64,000 nucleotides of DNA from CAIYRG01 sp964446945 (GTDB lineage: Bacteria; Pseudomonadota; Alphaproteobacteria; Micropepsales; Micropepsaceae): the NCBI GenBank assembly GCA_964446945.1, contig CAYUQO010000001.1, forward strand, positions 248,001-312,000, in the 5' to 3' direction. Shown piece after piece: positions 34,624 through 42,636 of the stretch (its first letter is position 1; every line of letters begins with the position of its first letter). Below the pieces are notes generated by a model, which worked only from the letters and a program-made list of their open reading frames with translations, did not search any database and was not told the origin of the DNA. A program made the translations under genes and the position numbers.

Positions 34624-34995
34624 ATGGGTTCCACCGACGGGTATGACAGCGCGCTTTCGGCCTGGTTCGCCCCCGATTCACCGGGTGATGCGGGCGATTC
34701 CTTCGGGATTCCGCGGACTACCGGTGGCGATCCGGAGGCCATCGCGCGGGTCCGCGAATGGGTGCGCGAGCGCTTCGGCCTGACCCCCGACGCCGCCATC
34801 CTGGTCTCTGAAGTGACCTGCAACCTGCCCGGCTGCCCGCCTCTGGAGACCGTCGTTGCCTTCTGGGAGAACGACACCCGGCATCATTTCAAACTGTTCA
34901 AGCCGGTGGCCGAAGTCGCACCCGACAACCTGCCCTATGCCTGGATGAAGGAAGCCCTGATCGTGCCCGAAGGCTTCGGCTGCGAATGCTGCTGA
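34624..34995 (+). CDS. Conserved hypothetical protein with Cys motifs
   Basis: 123 residues. It has an acidic N-terminal part, then VREWVRERFGL, then SEVTCNLPGCPPLETVVAF with a CxxxxGCPP motif, and HHFKLFKPVAEVAPDNLPY. It ends GFGCECC. The LPGCPPxET motif recurs in short alphaproteobacterial proteins of unknown role that I have seen only as hypothetical. The Cys-rich end suggests metal binding. No signal peptide, so cytoplasmic. Confidence 0.75.
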   Translation: MGSTDGYDSALSAWFAPDSPGDAGDSFGIPRTTGGDPEAIARVREWVRERFGLTPDAAILVSEVTCNLPGCPPLETVVAFWENDTRHHFKLFKPVAEVAPDNLPYAWMKEALIVPEGFGCECC

Positions 34996-35020
34996 CTCCA
35001 CCGCACGCGCTGCATCACAT

Positions 35021-35094
35021 TTCCCCTTCCCCCCCTTGCGGGGGAAGGTGCCCGCGCCGCGTCTTTGCGCGGCAATGGCGGGCGGAAGGGGGGT
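35021..35094. repeat. Palindromic repeat whose end forms a ribosome-binding site
   Basis: TTCCCCCCCTTGCGGGGGAA opens it, a GCCGCG-TCTTT-GCGCGGC hairpin is in the middle, and it ends GCGGGCGGAAGGGGGG at 35093. That purine run is three bases before the ATG of the next gene's start region and is the only Shine-Dalgarno-like sequence there. Confidence 0.75.
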
Positions 35095-35096
35095 AC

Positions 35097-36587
35097 ATGC
35101 GCCGAGTACTGACCATAGCCAGCATTCTCATCGCTGGCTTACTCACACCCGCGGCCGCTCAACCGCGCGCGACCAACATCGCCGTCCTGCCGCTGGACAA
35201 TCCATCCGGCGATAAAAACGCGCAGTATTTTTCCGACGCACTGACCGATGAAATCGCCGTCACGCTGACCAAAGTCCCGGGCCTTGCCATCACCGGGCGC
35301 TCATCGGTGTTTCAGGATCGCGCCGCGCTTCGCGATCTCAGCGCCATGCAATCCGCGCTCAAGACCGATTACTTCGTGGAAGGCACCGCGCAAAAGGATG
35401 GCGATGCGCTGCATCTTACGCTTCGCCTGGTGCGTGCCGGCACCACGGCGCCACTGTGGACGGCGCAATATGACCGCCCGTTCAGCGCCATTTTTGACGT
35501 GGAAGAAGACATCGCGCGCAATGTTGCGGCGAAGCTCAACCACGCGGTCAGCGCCGGTGGCGATCTCGTCCGCATCCGGACGAAAGACATGGCGGTTTAC
35601 GACGACTACCTCCGCGCCAAAGCTGCCGCGCGCGGACGCGGCGCCCAATCACTCGACGATGCCGCCAGGCTGCTGGAAGCGGCGCTGGCGCGCGATCCCG
35701 GGTTCGAACCCGCCGCCGCGATGCTCGCCTATGACGATGCGCTCATTCCCTTGTTCGCGCCGGCGCTGCGCGGCAACAAACCGGATGTGGAACGGCAGCT
35801 GACCGATCGCCTGCTGCCCCGCGCCGACATCTTCGCCCGCCGCGCGGTGGCGCTCGATCCCAAAGACTCGAGCGCCTGGGTCGGACTCGCTTATGTGCGG
35901 CTGGTCCAGCACAACATGATCGCCGCCGAAGATGCCTTCCGCGAAGCCATCCGGCTCAATCCCAACCAGGCCGATGGCTTGCACGGCTACAGCCAGTTCG
36001 TGGCCGCCATGGGCAAGGTCAAAGAATCGCTTGTCCTTCGCGATCATCTGCAGGCGATCGAACCCTCGCTTGTCCAGTACACCGCCGACACCGCCGAGAT
36101 TTACTGGGTGGCCGGAGACACCGAGAAAGCCATCCGGATGCTCCAGCCGTTCCGCCCGGGCCGCACTCTGGAGCTGGCGATCGTGCTCTCAGCATCCGGC
36201 CGCTACCACGAAGCCGCCAGCGTCTTGCGCGAAATGCCGCAGACCAACTGGCCCGACGGACTGCTCGAGAAAGCCGCGAAGCTGCTCGACATGGCGCCGG
36301 CGCAACTGCTGCCCGACAGCATGCCGGCGCTCGGCAGTCTCAGCTTCACCTTCCTCCATGTCGGAGCGCCGGAACGCGTGCTCGAATATTACGAGGACGA
36401 GGTCAAAGGCGGCTATTTCCAGCCGATCTCGGCGACCTGGTTCTGGCATCCAAGCTATGCGCCGGTGCGCAGGACCGAGCGGTTCAGGAAGCTGGTCCGC
36501 GATCTCGGCATGGTCGATTACTGGCGCGCCCGCGGTTGGCCACAATACTGCCACCCCACCAGCGCAAACGATTTCACCTGCAACTGA
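35097..36587 (+). CDS. Exported TolB-N/TPR protein, adenylate-cyclase-associated type
   Basis: 496 residues from ATG at 35097. A signal peptide (MRRVLTIASILIAGLLTPA, cleaved near AAAQ) is followed by the ATNIAVLPLDNPSGDKNAQYFSDALTDEI domain (in parts), known from class III adenylate cyclases and winged-helix TPR regulators, at about 25-140. TPR-like helices then run to about 400 (DDAARLLEAALARDPG, AEDAFREAIRLNPNQ). Here the signalling domain is replaced by a signal peptide, so this is a periplasmic relative of a normally cytoplasmic sensor part. The final 90 residues include FWHPSYAPVRRTERFRKLV. Confidence 0.85.
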   Translation: MRRVLTIASILIAGLLTPAAAQPRATNIAVLPLDNPSGDKNAQYFSDALTDEIAVTLTKVPGLAITGRSSVFQDRAALRDLSAMQSALKTDYFVEGTAQKDGDALHLTLRLVRAGTTAPLWTAQYDRPFSAIFDVEEDIARNVAAKLNHAVSAGGDLVRIRTKDMAVYDDYLRAKAAARGRGAQSLDDAARLLEAALARDPGFEPAAAMLAYDDALIPLFAPALRGNKPDVERQLTDRLLPRADIFARRAVALDPKDSSAWVGLAYVRLVQHNMIAAEDAFREAIRLNPNQADGLHGYSQFVAAMGKVKESLVLRDHLQAIEPSLVQYTADTAEIYWVAGDTEKAIRMLQPFRPGRTLELAIVLSASGRYHEAASVLREMPQTNWPDGLLEKAAKLLDMAPAQLLPDSMPALGSLSFTFLHVGAPERVLEYYEDEVKGGYFQPISATWFWHPSYAPVRRTERFRKLVRDLGMVDYWRARGWPQYCHPTSANDFTCN

Positions 36588-36618
36588 CGGGCGGCGTTGT
36601 CCGGGAGTCATCAACTTC

Positions 36619-36790
36619 TCCTTCCCCCCTTGTGGGGGAAGGTGTCCGCAGCGTGGCGAAGCCACGCGAATAGCGGACGGAAGGGGGGTGTGCGGCGTGC
36701 CCCCCTATCGGTCGCCAATCGCCGCGGCTATTGCCGCAGCTGCGCCCACTTTCCCCCACGCGTCGCGCTGATGCGCTCGCGGGGGGAAAG
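36619..36790. repeat. Composite palindromic repeat (TTCCCCCCTTGTGGGGGAA type)
   Basis: GCGTGGC-GAA-GCCACGC hairpin, then GGACGGAAGGGGGG, then an inverted second half ending GCGGGGGGAAAG. It fills more than half of the 319 bp gap between two plus-strand genes. Confidence 0.8.
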
Positions 36791-36906
36791 AGAATCTTGG
36801 GTGCGTGACTCGCGGCTTGGAGATTCGCAGTCACGGGATTTATTGGCGCATTCACTATCAGGCGAAACAAAGCTAGTTTCGCTCACGCCGGGTTTGGAGG
36901 ATCACA

Positions 36907-38238
36907 ATGCTCACACGCCGCGACTCGCTCGCTGGAATAGCCGGCCTCGCCGCTGCCGCCTCACTGCCGCTTGCATCGCGCGCCCAACCCGCGCCGCAGC
37001 CGCCCATTCCGCCCGAAGGCATCCCAAGCAAACGCATCAAACACCTGTCCTACAGCGATCAGGGCGGACGGCCCGACGGCGTGCAGGTGATGTTCAATCG
37101 CGGCCATATCTATGTCGGCCACATGTTCAGCGACGGCGTCACGACTCTGGACGCCAGCGATCCGCGCAATCTTAAGCCGGTCGATTTCTTCACTACCGGG
37201 CCGAACACGCGCACGCACCATCTGCAGGTCGCCGAAGACCTGATGCTGCTCGCCAATGGCGCCAACATTGTCGCGATGCAGTCCTATGACAGCCTGCGCG
37301 GCTACTTCGAGAACACGCTCGCCGACAGCCTGACCAACCGCAAGCCGTTCCGCGCCGGGCTTTCGATCCACGACATCAAGACCAATCCGGCGAAGCCGCG
37401 CGAAATCGCGTTCCTGCAGATGCCCGGCATCGGTATCAACCGGCTGTGGTGGACCGGCGGCCGCTACGCCTATGTCTCGGCGCATTTCGATGGCTTCACC
37501 GACCACATTCTCTGCATCGTCGACCTGCAGAACATCACCAAGCCTGAGATCGTTTCGAAATGGTGGCTGCCGGGCATGAACCGCGCCGCCGGCGAAGTCG
37601 ACCGCACGCCGAAAGGCAAGCGTTATGCGCTGCATCACATGATCGTCGCGGGAAATCGCGGCTATGCGGCGTGGCGCGACGGCGGATTCACCATCCACGA
37701 CGTTTCGGATGCGCACAATCCGAAGCTCCTGTCGCACATCAACTGGTCGCCGCCCTATCCCGGCGGCACGCACACGCCGCTGCCGCTGCCAAACCGCAAG
37801 CTCGCCATCGTGGCGGATGAATCCAACGCCGATTATTGCGCCAAGGGGCTGTTCTACACCTGGGTGCTCGATGTCCGCGCCGACAACAATCCGGTGCCGA
37901 TCGCGACGTTGCCGACGCCCACCGACCGCAACGATTATTGCCGGCTTGGCAATTTCGGACCGCACAATCTGCACGAGAACCGGCCGGGTTTTTTCGTCAG
38001 CGAAGACATGATCTTCGCCACCTACCACGATGCCGGCGTGCGCGTGTTCGACATCCGCGACCAATATGCGCCGAAGGAAATCGCGTCCTGGATTCCGCCG
38101 GTGCCCACGCGGATGATCGACCCCCGGCCCAATGTCGCCAAATGCGCCATGACCTGCGATTGCCTAGTGACGCGCGACGGGCTGATGTATGTCAGCGACT
38201 GGAACGCCGGCATGCACGTCATGCAATTCGAACTCTAA
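36907..38238 (+). CDS. LVIVD-repeat beta-propeller protein, Tat-exported
   Basis: 443 residues. The N-terminus TRRDSLAGIAGLAAAASLPL is a twin-arginine-type signal ending near SRAQP. The body is a beta-propeller of the LVIVD kind: repeats such as GVTTLDASDPRNLKPVDFF, LCIVDLQNITKPEIVSKW, FTIHDVSDAHNPKLLSHI and VRVFDIRDQYAPKEIASW each pair a strand with a Pro-containing turn. A Cys pair sits near the end (KCAMTCDC). Likely periplasmic; LVIVD proteins have no general enzymatic assignment. The EthD-like gene downstream may be linked. Confidence 0.85.
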   Translation: MLTRRDSLAGIAGLAAAASLPLASRAQPAPQPPIPPEGIPSKRIKHLSYSDQGGRPDGVQVMFNRGHIYVGHMFSDGVTTLDASDPRNLKPVDFFTTGPNTRTHHLQVAEDLMLLANGANIVAMQSYDSLRGYFENTLADSLTNRKPFRAGLSIHDIKTNPAKPREIAFLQMPGIGINRLWWTGGRYAYVSAHFDGFTDHILCIVDLQNITKPEIVSKWWLPGMNRAAGEVDRTPKGKRYALHHMIVAGNRGYAAWRDGGFTIHDVSDAHNPKLLSHINWSPPYPGGTHTPLPLPNRKLAIVADESNADYCAKGLFYTWVLDVRADNNPVPIATLPTPTDRNDYCRLGNFGPHNLHENRPGFFVSEDMIFATYHDAGVRVFDIRDQYAPKEIASWIPPVPTRMIDPRPNVAKCAMTCDCLVTRDGLMYVSDWNAGMHVMQFEL

Positions 38239-38252
38239 AACAAGAATTTCTT

Positions 38253-38340
38253 CTTCCCCCCGCAAGCATCTCAATGCGAAGCGCGGGGGAAGGTGGGCGC
38301 AGCTCCGCGAAGCGGAGCGAGTGGCGCCCGGAAGGGGGGC
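38253..38340. repeat. Palindromic repeat (TTCCCCCC...GGAAGGGGGG type)
   Basis: Contains GCTCCGC-GAA-GCGGAGC and the end sequence GCCCGGAAGGGGGG shared with 35021, 16201 and 36619. Confidence 0.75.
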
Positions 38341-38369
38341 ATGTGCCCCGGATTTTTCGAGACCAATAC

Positions 38370-38684
38370 ATGATCAAACTCAGCGTGCTTTATCCCCACA
38401 GCCACGATGCGCGCTTCGACATGGAATACTACAGCGGCAAACATCTGCCGCTGGTCCGGGAAAAGCTCGGCTCATCCTGCAAGGGACTGTCGGCCGAGCG
38501 GGGCCTCTCCGGCGCCGCGCCAGGAACAGCTCCCGTCTACACCGTTATGGCCCACATTCTATTCGATTCCTTGGCGTCGCTGCAGACCGCGCTCGGGCAA
38601 CATGCGTCCGCGCTGATGGCGGACATTCCCAACTTCACTTCGATTCAGCCGGTCCTGCAGATCAGCGAAGTCGTGACCCCATAG
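38370..38684 (+). CDS. EthD-family small protein
   Basis: 104 residues from ATG at 38370; the open frame upstream only covers the end of the propeller gene. It has the EthD layout: IKLSVLYPHSHDARFDMEYY (a strand followed by the helix that begins the fold), SGKHLPLVREKLG, and VYTVMAHILFDSLASLQTAL. The family includes EthD of ethyl tert-butyl ether degradation and many dimeric ferredoxin-fold proteins in catabolic clusters. No signal peptide. It may be a monooxygenase-like or decarboxylase-like partner in the local pathway. Confidence 0.85.
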   Translation: MIKLSVLYPHSHDARFDMEYYSGKHLPLVREKLGSSCKGLSAERGLSGAAPGTAPVYTVMAHILFDSLASLQTALGQHASALMADIPNFTSIQPVLQISEVVTP

Positions 38685-38692
38685 ATCCGGCC

Positions 38693-39601
38693 TCAAAAAT
38701 CCGGCCTGTCAGCTCTCGGCAAACCGATCCAGCGGTCCTTGTAATACTCGTTGGGATTCTCGGCACAAACCTGCTCTAGCCAGGTCATGCTCTGCGCCAT
38801 ACGCCGGTACGTCACGTATCCCGACCATGGAGTGGTAAAGACCTTCGGATCTTCTACCGTCACAAAAACCTGCAGACCCTTCTTGCTGGTGTCGGGATCA
38901 ATCGGGCGTGGCGCCGCGTTCAACCGGCCGTCCAGTTTCTCATAAGCCTCTTGTGCCTGCTTCGCTGCGGATCCGTCGATCAGGCGGTATGTCTCGACAA
39001 CATGCAGGGAGTCGCTCACCGGCGATCCGTAACGGTCGACCATCGCGTAGGGCCCGGATTTCACACCGATGGTGTCAACCACCAGCGCGTCGCCCTCGTA
39101 ATGCCCAATGGAATCGCCCATCGCCGATGGCACAAGATTCTTCGGATGCGATGAGTTCAGGCGCACCCGGCGAACCTGATCGTCCTGGTCGTAGATGAAT
39201 GTGATGCTGTCCTTTTCCTGCAGCATCTCGAGGCCCAGCTCCATCGCCAGGTTGAACGGCGGGTTGTATGGCCGGCACTGGTTGGACGGATCGGGATAGG
39301 CACGGCCGCTGAGCGAAATCTCGCCCTTCTGTTTGACGATCGCGGCCGTCTCGGGCCGCAGAATCGGATTGTGATAGTCGCCGACAAGCTGGCCGATATT
39401 GCTCGTGCCATTCGGCATCCGCGACAGATTCATCACCGGTTGCGGACCACCGGGAACCGGTTCGAAATTGAACGCATTGCGTCCCCATTGGCCGGAAAAG
39501 TCCGGAACGGCGCCGGCGGCAAATAGTGCCGTCGGCACTGAGACGATCGCTACAGCCACGGCCGCAACGAAACTGATCCTGTGGAACGCAATCCTCATCA
39601 T
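38693..39601 (-). CDS. Exported PDF-tail family protein, copy 4 (divergent)
   Basis: 302 residues from the MM pair at 39601. A signal peptide ends near ALFAAG. It is the most divergent of the five: PSAMGDSIGHYEGDALVVDT replaces PSWFGESVGHYEGDTLVVD, and NSSHPKN replaces the NVPHS box. It keeps the HVVETYRLIDG strand, the PKVFTTPWSGY segment, the CAEN box and the end RADRPDF. It has an extra segment (AKQAQEAYEKLDGRLN) between the two halves. Convergent with the EthD-like gene with an 8 bp gap. Confidence 0.8.
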   Translation of the reverse strand: MMRIAFHRISFVAAVAVAIVSVPTALFAAGAVPDFSGQWGRNAFNFEPVPGGPQPVMNLSRMPNGTSNIGQLVGDYHNPILRPETAAIVKQKGEISLSGRAYPDPSNQCRPYNPPFNLAMELGLEMLQEKDSITFIYDQDDQVRRVRLNSSHPKNLVPSAMGDSIGHYEGDALVVDTIGVKSGPYAMVDRYGSPVSDSLHVVETYRLIDGSAAKQAQEAYEKLDGRLNAAPRPIDPDTSKKGLQVFVTVEDPKVFTTPWSGYVTYRRMAQSMTWLEQVCAENPNEYYKDRWIGLPRADRPDF

Positions 39602-39676
39602 GATGAATCCAGCCGCTTGGCGTCGTATCCATATTACGGCTTTGGCGGCGCGCATGGGAGAGGCATGCGGGCGGCT

Positions 39677-40336
39677 TCAGGTCGTCGCGCGCGGCAGCGT
39701 GAAGTAGAATGTCGTGCCTTTTCCCACCTCACTGACCGCCCAAAGCCCCCCGTCATGCTCGGTGACAATCCGCTTGGCGATGTACAGACCGAGACCGCTC
39801 CCGGTCCGGGCACGGTTCTCGACGATGTTGTACGGCTCGAAGAGCTTCGAAAGGCCGGATTCGGGAATACCGGCGCCGGTGTCCGAGACGGCGAACCTGA
39901 CGATGGAATCCTCGGGATCGGCGCGGAGCGTGATCGTGCCGCCGGACGGCGTGAATTTGACCGCATTGCCGAGGAGATTGGACAGCACCTGCATGATGCG
40001 CTTGGGATCGGCTTCAACACGCACGGCGCTGTCGCACGGTTCGAGCTTCACCTCCAACCCGCTTTCATGCGCCGCCGGCGCGCATGATTCGTATGCCTCC
40101 TTCAGGATGTCCATGACCGCGACGAACTCGGGATTGAACGACAGCTTTCCCGCCTCGATGGCTCCCATGTCGAGCAGATCGTCGAGCAGACACCGCATGG
40201 TCCCGATCGTCGGGATGCGCTCCGCGATCTTCTGTATGCGGTCCGCGCCGAGTGACTCCGGCTTCTGCGTGAGTACGGCCGCGCCTGTCCCGATGATCAC
40301 GAAATCCGTCCGTAGAAGGCGCTCACCCCGTGTAAC
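39677..40336 (-). pseudogene. Decayed histidine kinase, truncated at the H box
   Basis: The C-terminal part is a normal histidine-kinase ATPase domain: N box QVLSNLLGNAVKFTPSGG, G1 VSDTGAGIPESG, F/G2 TGSGLGLYIAKRIV. Before it lies a dimerisation helix pair ending LLDDLLDMGAIEAGKL. At the H box the sequence is RLLRTDFVII where HDLRTPLVII is expected, so the phospho-accepting His is Arg. Immediately upstream is a palindromic repeat, and all sensor domains are missing. It may still make an ATPase-like fragment from an internal start, but not a working kinase. Confidence 0.7.
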
Positions 40337-40436
40337 CTTCCCTTCGCGGGGTTGGAGCCGTCGGGCGGCAGCGGAGCTGACGCCCACGTGGAAACGGAAT
40401 CGCGTAGCGATTTCGGGTGGGGGGAAATCGCCGGAA
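40335..40436. repeat. Palindromic repeat at the broken end of the kinase gene
   Basis: TTCCCTTCGCGGGGTTGGAGCC, GGCAGCGGAGCTGACGC and ATCGCGTAGCGAT modules, ending TTTCGGGTGGGGGG. Same family as 18909 and 49056. It begins exactly where kinase homology stops. Confidence 0.8.
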
Positions 40437-40446
40437 GAAATTGAGC

Positions 40447-40695
40447 CTAACTGAATGGCAACTCCGGGTGATTTCCCAGCCATCGCGCAACGCACAGAAA
40501 ATATTCCGCCCTGTCGTGACCAGGATGCCGCAATTGCAGGACATGGACGGCAGAGAGGAACGCCGTTCGGTCGCTCTCGCCCTTGCTTCGCAATTCGCGA
40601 TAAGCACGCGTCACGACAGCTTCACAATTGGTGCATTTGTCACTCAGGCAGGATGGCCGCGAACCCAGGTCAGCCGGCAATTTACCGATCCCCAA
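40447..40695 (-). CDS. Small conserved hypothetical protein
   Basis: 82 residues from a TTG at 40695; the true start is uncertain. The core CEAVVTRAYRELRSKGESDR, then FLSAVHVLQLRHPGHDRAEY and FLCVARWLG, looks like a helical domain; similar short proteins occur in Bradyrhizobium relatives as I recall them. A preceding C-x2-C pair (KCTNCEA) could bind metal. Two overlapping plus-strand frames have poorer amino acid makeup, so the minus strand was chosen. Confidence 0.55.
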   Translation of the reverse strand: MGIGKLPADLGSRPSCLSDKCTNCEAVVTRAYRELRSKGESDRTAFLSAVHVLQLRHPGHDRAEYFLCVARWLGNHPELPFS

Positions 40696-40710
40696 ACGGC
40701 AGCGATTGAA

Positions 40711-40812
40711 TCAATGTGATCTGTCGACCCAATTGGCATAGGCAAGCGCGATGCTGAAAATCACGAACCCCACAGTGACCAGGGTCAGATAAAAGACTTC
40801 TTGAATTGTCAT
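40711..40812 (-). CDS. 33-residue single-pass membrane protein
   Basis: ATG at 40812 is preceded by GGAGGCGG, a strong ribosome site. The peptide MTIQEVFYLTLVTVGFVIFS continues with about 13 residues (IALAYANWVDRSH). It is one membrane helix with a short charged tail, like small subunits of respiratory complexes (CcoQ or CydX size class), though I see no specific match. An exact FNR/FixK box is centred 58 bases upstream. Below normal annotation size. Confidence 0.65.
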   Translation of the reverse strand: MTIQEVFYLTLVTVGFVIFSIALAYANWVDRSH

Positions 40813-40863
40813 TTTCCGCCTCCTTCTGCCTCTGAAAGAGACCACCCAGCGCTTTGCAAGACT

Positions 40864-40877
40864 TTGATCTGGATCAA
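40864..40877. promoter_or_regulatory. Exact FNR/FixK box
   Basis: TTGAT-CTGG-ATCAA is a perfect TTGAT-N4-ATCAA palindrome. A class II site here puts the start of transcription near 40829 for the 33-residue gene, in good position; for the plus-strand gene at 40923 the leader would be only about 11 bases. Confidence 0.75.
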
Positions 40878-40922
40878 GTGATTCGGGCATACTGATTGGC
40901 GCATCCGCATGGGCCAAGCTCG

Positions 40923-41408
40923 ATGAAGACGACCCATTTCTCCGCCCCGCCGGCGCCGCTGATCATTCGCATCCCGCCGCCGGCCTGGGCAGTGATCCTG
41001 TTGGTGGTTTCCTACGTGATTTCGCGGCTGTTCCGGCTGCCGGTTGTGCTGCATTCCAACGCCTGGGCTTTTGTCGCCTTCGTCGTGGGATTCAGTCTCG
41101 CTTTGTGGGGTGAAAGGACTTTCGTGCATGCCGGAACGGAATTGATGCCGTCCTCGGCCACCAACAGCAAACTCGTCACCACTGGCCCGTTCCGTTACAC
41201 GCGCAATCCGATGTATTCGGGCCTGCTGCTTGCCATGCTCGCCGTTGCGCTCTATTTCGGCGCCTGGCCGTTTTACGTGTCGATCATTGTGCTGCTTATC
41301 ATCATCCAGGCGGCGTTCATTCCGTTCGAAGAAGCGAAAATGGAGCGCCAATACGGCGCCGCATTCCAGGAATACAAATCCCGCACCCGCCGCTGGGGAA
41401 TTTTTTAG
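40923..41408 (+). CDS. Isoprenylcysteine carboxyl methyltransferase-like membrane protein
   Basis: 161 residues from ATG at 40923 (the frame extends nine codons upstream). Four to five hydrophobic segments and the family signature GPFRYTRNPMYSG, followed by EEAKMERQYGAAFQEYKSRTRRW, define the ICMT/PEMT group of integral membrane methyltransferases. In bacteria these usually methylate lipids or small isoprenoid molecules, not protein cysteines. It is divergent from the 33-residue gene with the FNR/FixK box between them. Confidence 0.88.
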   Translation: MKTTHFSAPPAPLIIRIPPPAWAVILLVVSYVISRLFRLPVVLHSNAWAFVAFVVGFSLALWGERTFVHAGTELMPSSATNSKLVTTGPFRYTRNPMYSGLLLAMLAVALYFGAWPFYVSIIVLLIIIQAAFIPFEEAKMERQYGAAFQEYKSRTRRWGIF

Positions 41409-41418
41409 TCACGGCTTT

Positions 41419-41548
41419 GCCTCTCCCCTTGAGGAAGAGGCCCCGCGCGCTTTGCGCGCGAGATTTTTTGATTTCGCCAGTGCGGCAAAGCCGCACTGGT
41501 CGAGGCCGCCCGCGCTTACGAAAGTAAGCGCGCACTGGCGGCCGTCTC
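41419..41548. repeat. Mosaic repeat with three perfect hairpins
   Basis: CGCGCGC-TT-TGCGCGCG, CCAGTGCGGC-AAA-GCCGCACTGG at 41477-41499 and CGCGCTTAC-GAAA-GTAAGCGCG at 41511-41532 follow a CTCCCCTTGAGGAAGAGG start. Confidence 0.8.
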
Positions 41549-41621
41549 GCTGCGGCACGTGAGCAATTGCTGACGCTGCGCGCGGCGGGCGACAATGAAA
41601 CAATGCCGGAGTAACGCGGTG

Positions 41622-41822
41622 TTAGTTGAGAACCGGATCTTCGCCGATGACGGAAATAAATTTCTCAATGTCATCCGCGAGCTTCAGCAGCTCGGTCGCG
41701 GTCTTGAGGAATTCGGCCTTGATGCTCTTGTCGGTGAGGCTGCTGGCGCGTTGCATCGCCGCCAATGCTGCTTCATGGCACTCGGCAGCACGCGCCTTCC
41801 ACTCCGCATGTTGTTTGGACAT
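41622..41822 (-). CDS. Small helical protein, copy A
   Basis: 66 residues from ATG at 41822. An amphipathic helical protein with ARAAECHEAALAAMQRASSL, then FLKTATELLKLADDIEKF. It belongs to the same general type as the genes at 46614 and 47071: an Ala/Cys-rich helix, a basic turn and a second helix with LAxxW or LADxI. Unlike those two, I find no EcfG-type promoter here. The function is unknown. An 84-residue frame on the plus strand over the same DNA was considered and judged less protein-like. Confidence 0.6.
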   Translation of the reverse strand: MSKQHAEWKARAAECHEAALAAMQRASSLTDKSIKAEFLKTATELLKLADDIEKFISVIGEDPVLN

Positions 41823-41988
41823 CGGTGTCGGACAGTTCTTTTGGGTGGCGGCCCCGCCGGGAATGGCAATAACTGATTGAATGCAGCGGCTCAAGGACGC
41901 CGCGGACTCAAATCACCGCGAGGAGGGCGAAGATAGCTGTAGCGTTGCTGGCCGCTGATCATCCTCAGCGGTGCGCCTCCCTCTTTTT

Positions 41989-42132
41989 GTCATGGGCGGC
42001 CTTGCCGCGCTTTGCGCGGCTACTTTTGAATTGCCGCGGCGCAGAGCGCCGCGTGCAGGCCGCGAGCCAATGATTTCCTCGCCGCGCAGACGCGCGGCGG
42101 CTGGGTGGCCGGGTCAAGCCCGGCCGTGACAC
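41989..42132. repeat. Mosaic repeat with GTCATGG...CCGTGACA ends
   Basis: Starts TGTCATGGGCGGCC and ends GGGTCAAGCCCGGCCGTGACA. Inside are CCGCGC-TT-TGCGCGG and GCCGCGGCGC-AGA-GCGCCGCGTGC modules, and CGCCGCGCAGACGCGCGGCG. Confidence 0.8.
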
Positions 42133-42139
42133 AGAGGTG

Positions 42140-42634
42140 TTACGAGTCCTCAGGCGGGCGGCGCCGGATATCCGCGTAGGGCTTGCCGTCGCGGTGCGTG
42201 TACATGGCCGGTTTGTCGCCAGACGGATGGACGAGATCAATATCGGGATAAAATGCGGCGTTATCTTCGCTCCGCGTGCCGATTTCCAGAATCACCGCGT
42301 CGGACTTCGAACGGTTCTGCAGATGATGACCGTTTTTATCACCGGCCCTGAAGCCGGCAGCATCGCCGGCGCGCAGGACTTCTTCGCCATCATTCGTCAC
42401 CAGCACGACTTCGCCCGACAGCACATAGACGAACTCGTCTTCGCCTGTGTGCCAATGCCGTTGACTGGACCAGCTTCCCGGCGGCAGACGCAATTGATTG
42501 ACTCCAAATTGCGTCAACCCTGCGGCATCGCCGAGTCGTTTTCTTTCGCGTGCGCGGCAGGGCTGGTCGTAAGGCGGCGGATAATAGGTGCCGGTCACAA
42601 GCGGCAGCGTCCCGATATCGATTTTCTTCGCCAT
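42140..42634 (-). CDS. Cupin-domain protein
   Basis: 164 residues without signal peptide. Cupin motif 1 is SQRHWHTGEDEFVYVLSGE, with the two His, Glu and a downstream Gly; motif 2 is GDAAGFRAGDKNGHHLQNR with the fourth ligand His. This matches the small cupins that follow many sugar or aromatic genes. It could be an isomerase or a metal-dependent dioxygenase; the substrate is unknown. It starts two bases after the stop of the cytochrome c gene, so they form one operon. Confidence 0.85.
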   Translation of the reverse strand: MAKKIDIGTLPLVTGTYYPPPYDQPCRARERKRLGDAAGLTQFGVNQLRLPPGSWSSQRHWHTGEDEFVYVLSGEVVLVTNDGEEVLRAGDAAGFRAGDKNGHHLQNRSKSDAVILEIGTRSEDNAAFYPDIDLVHPSGDKPAMYTHRDGKPYADIRRRPPEDS

Positions 42635-42636
42635 GG

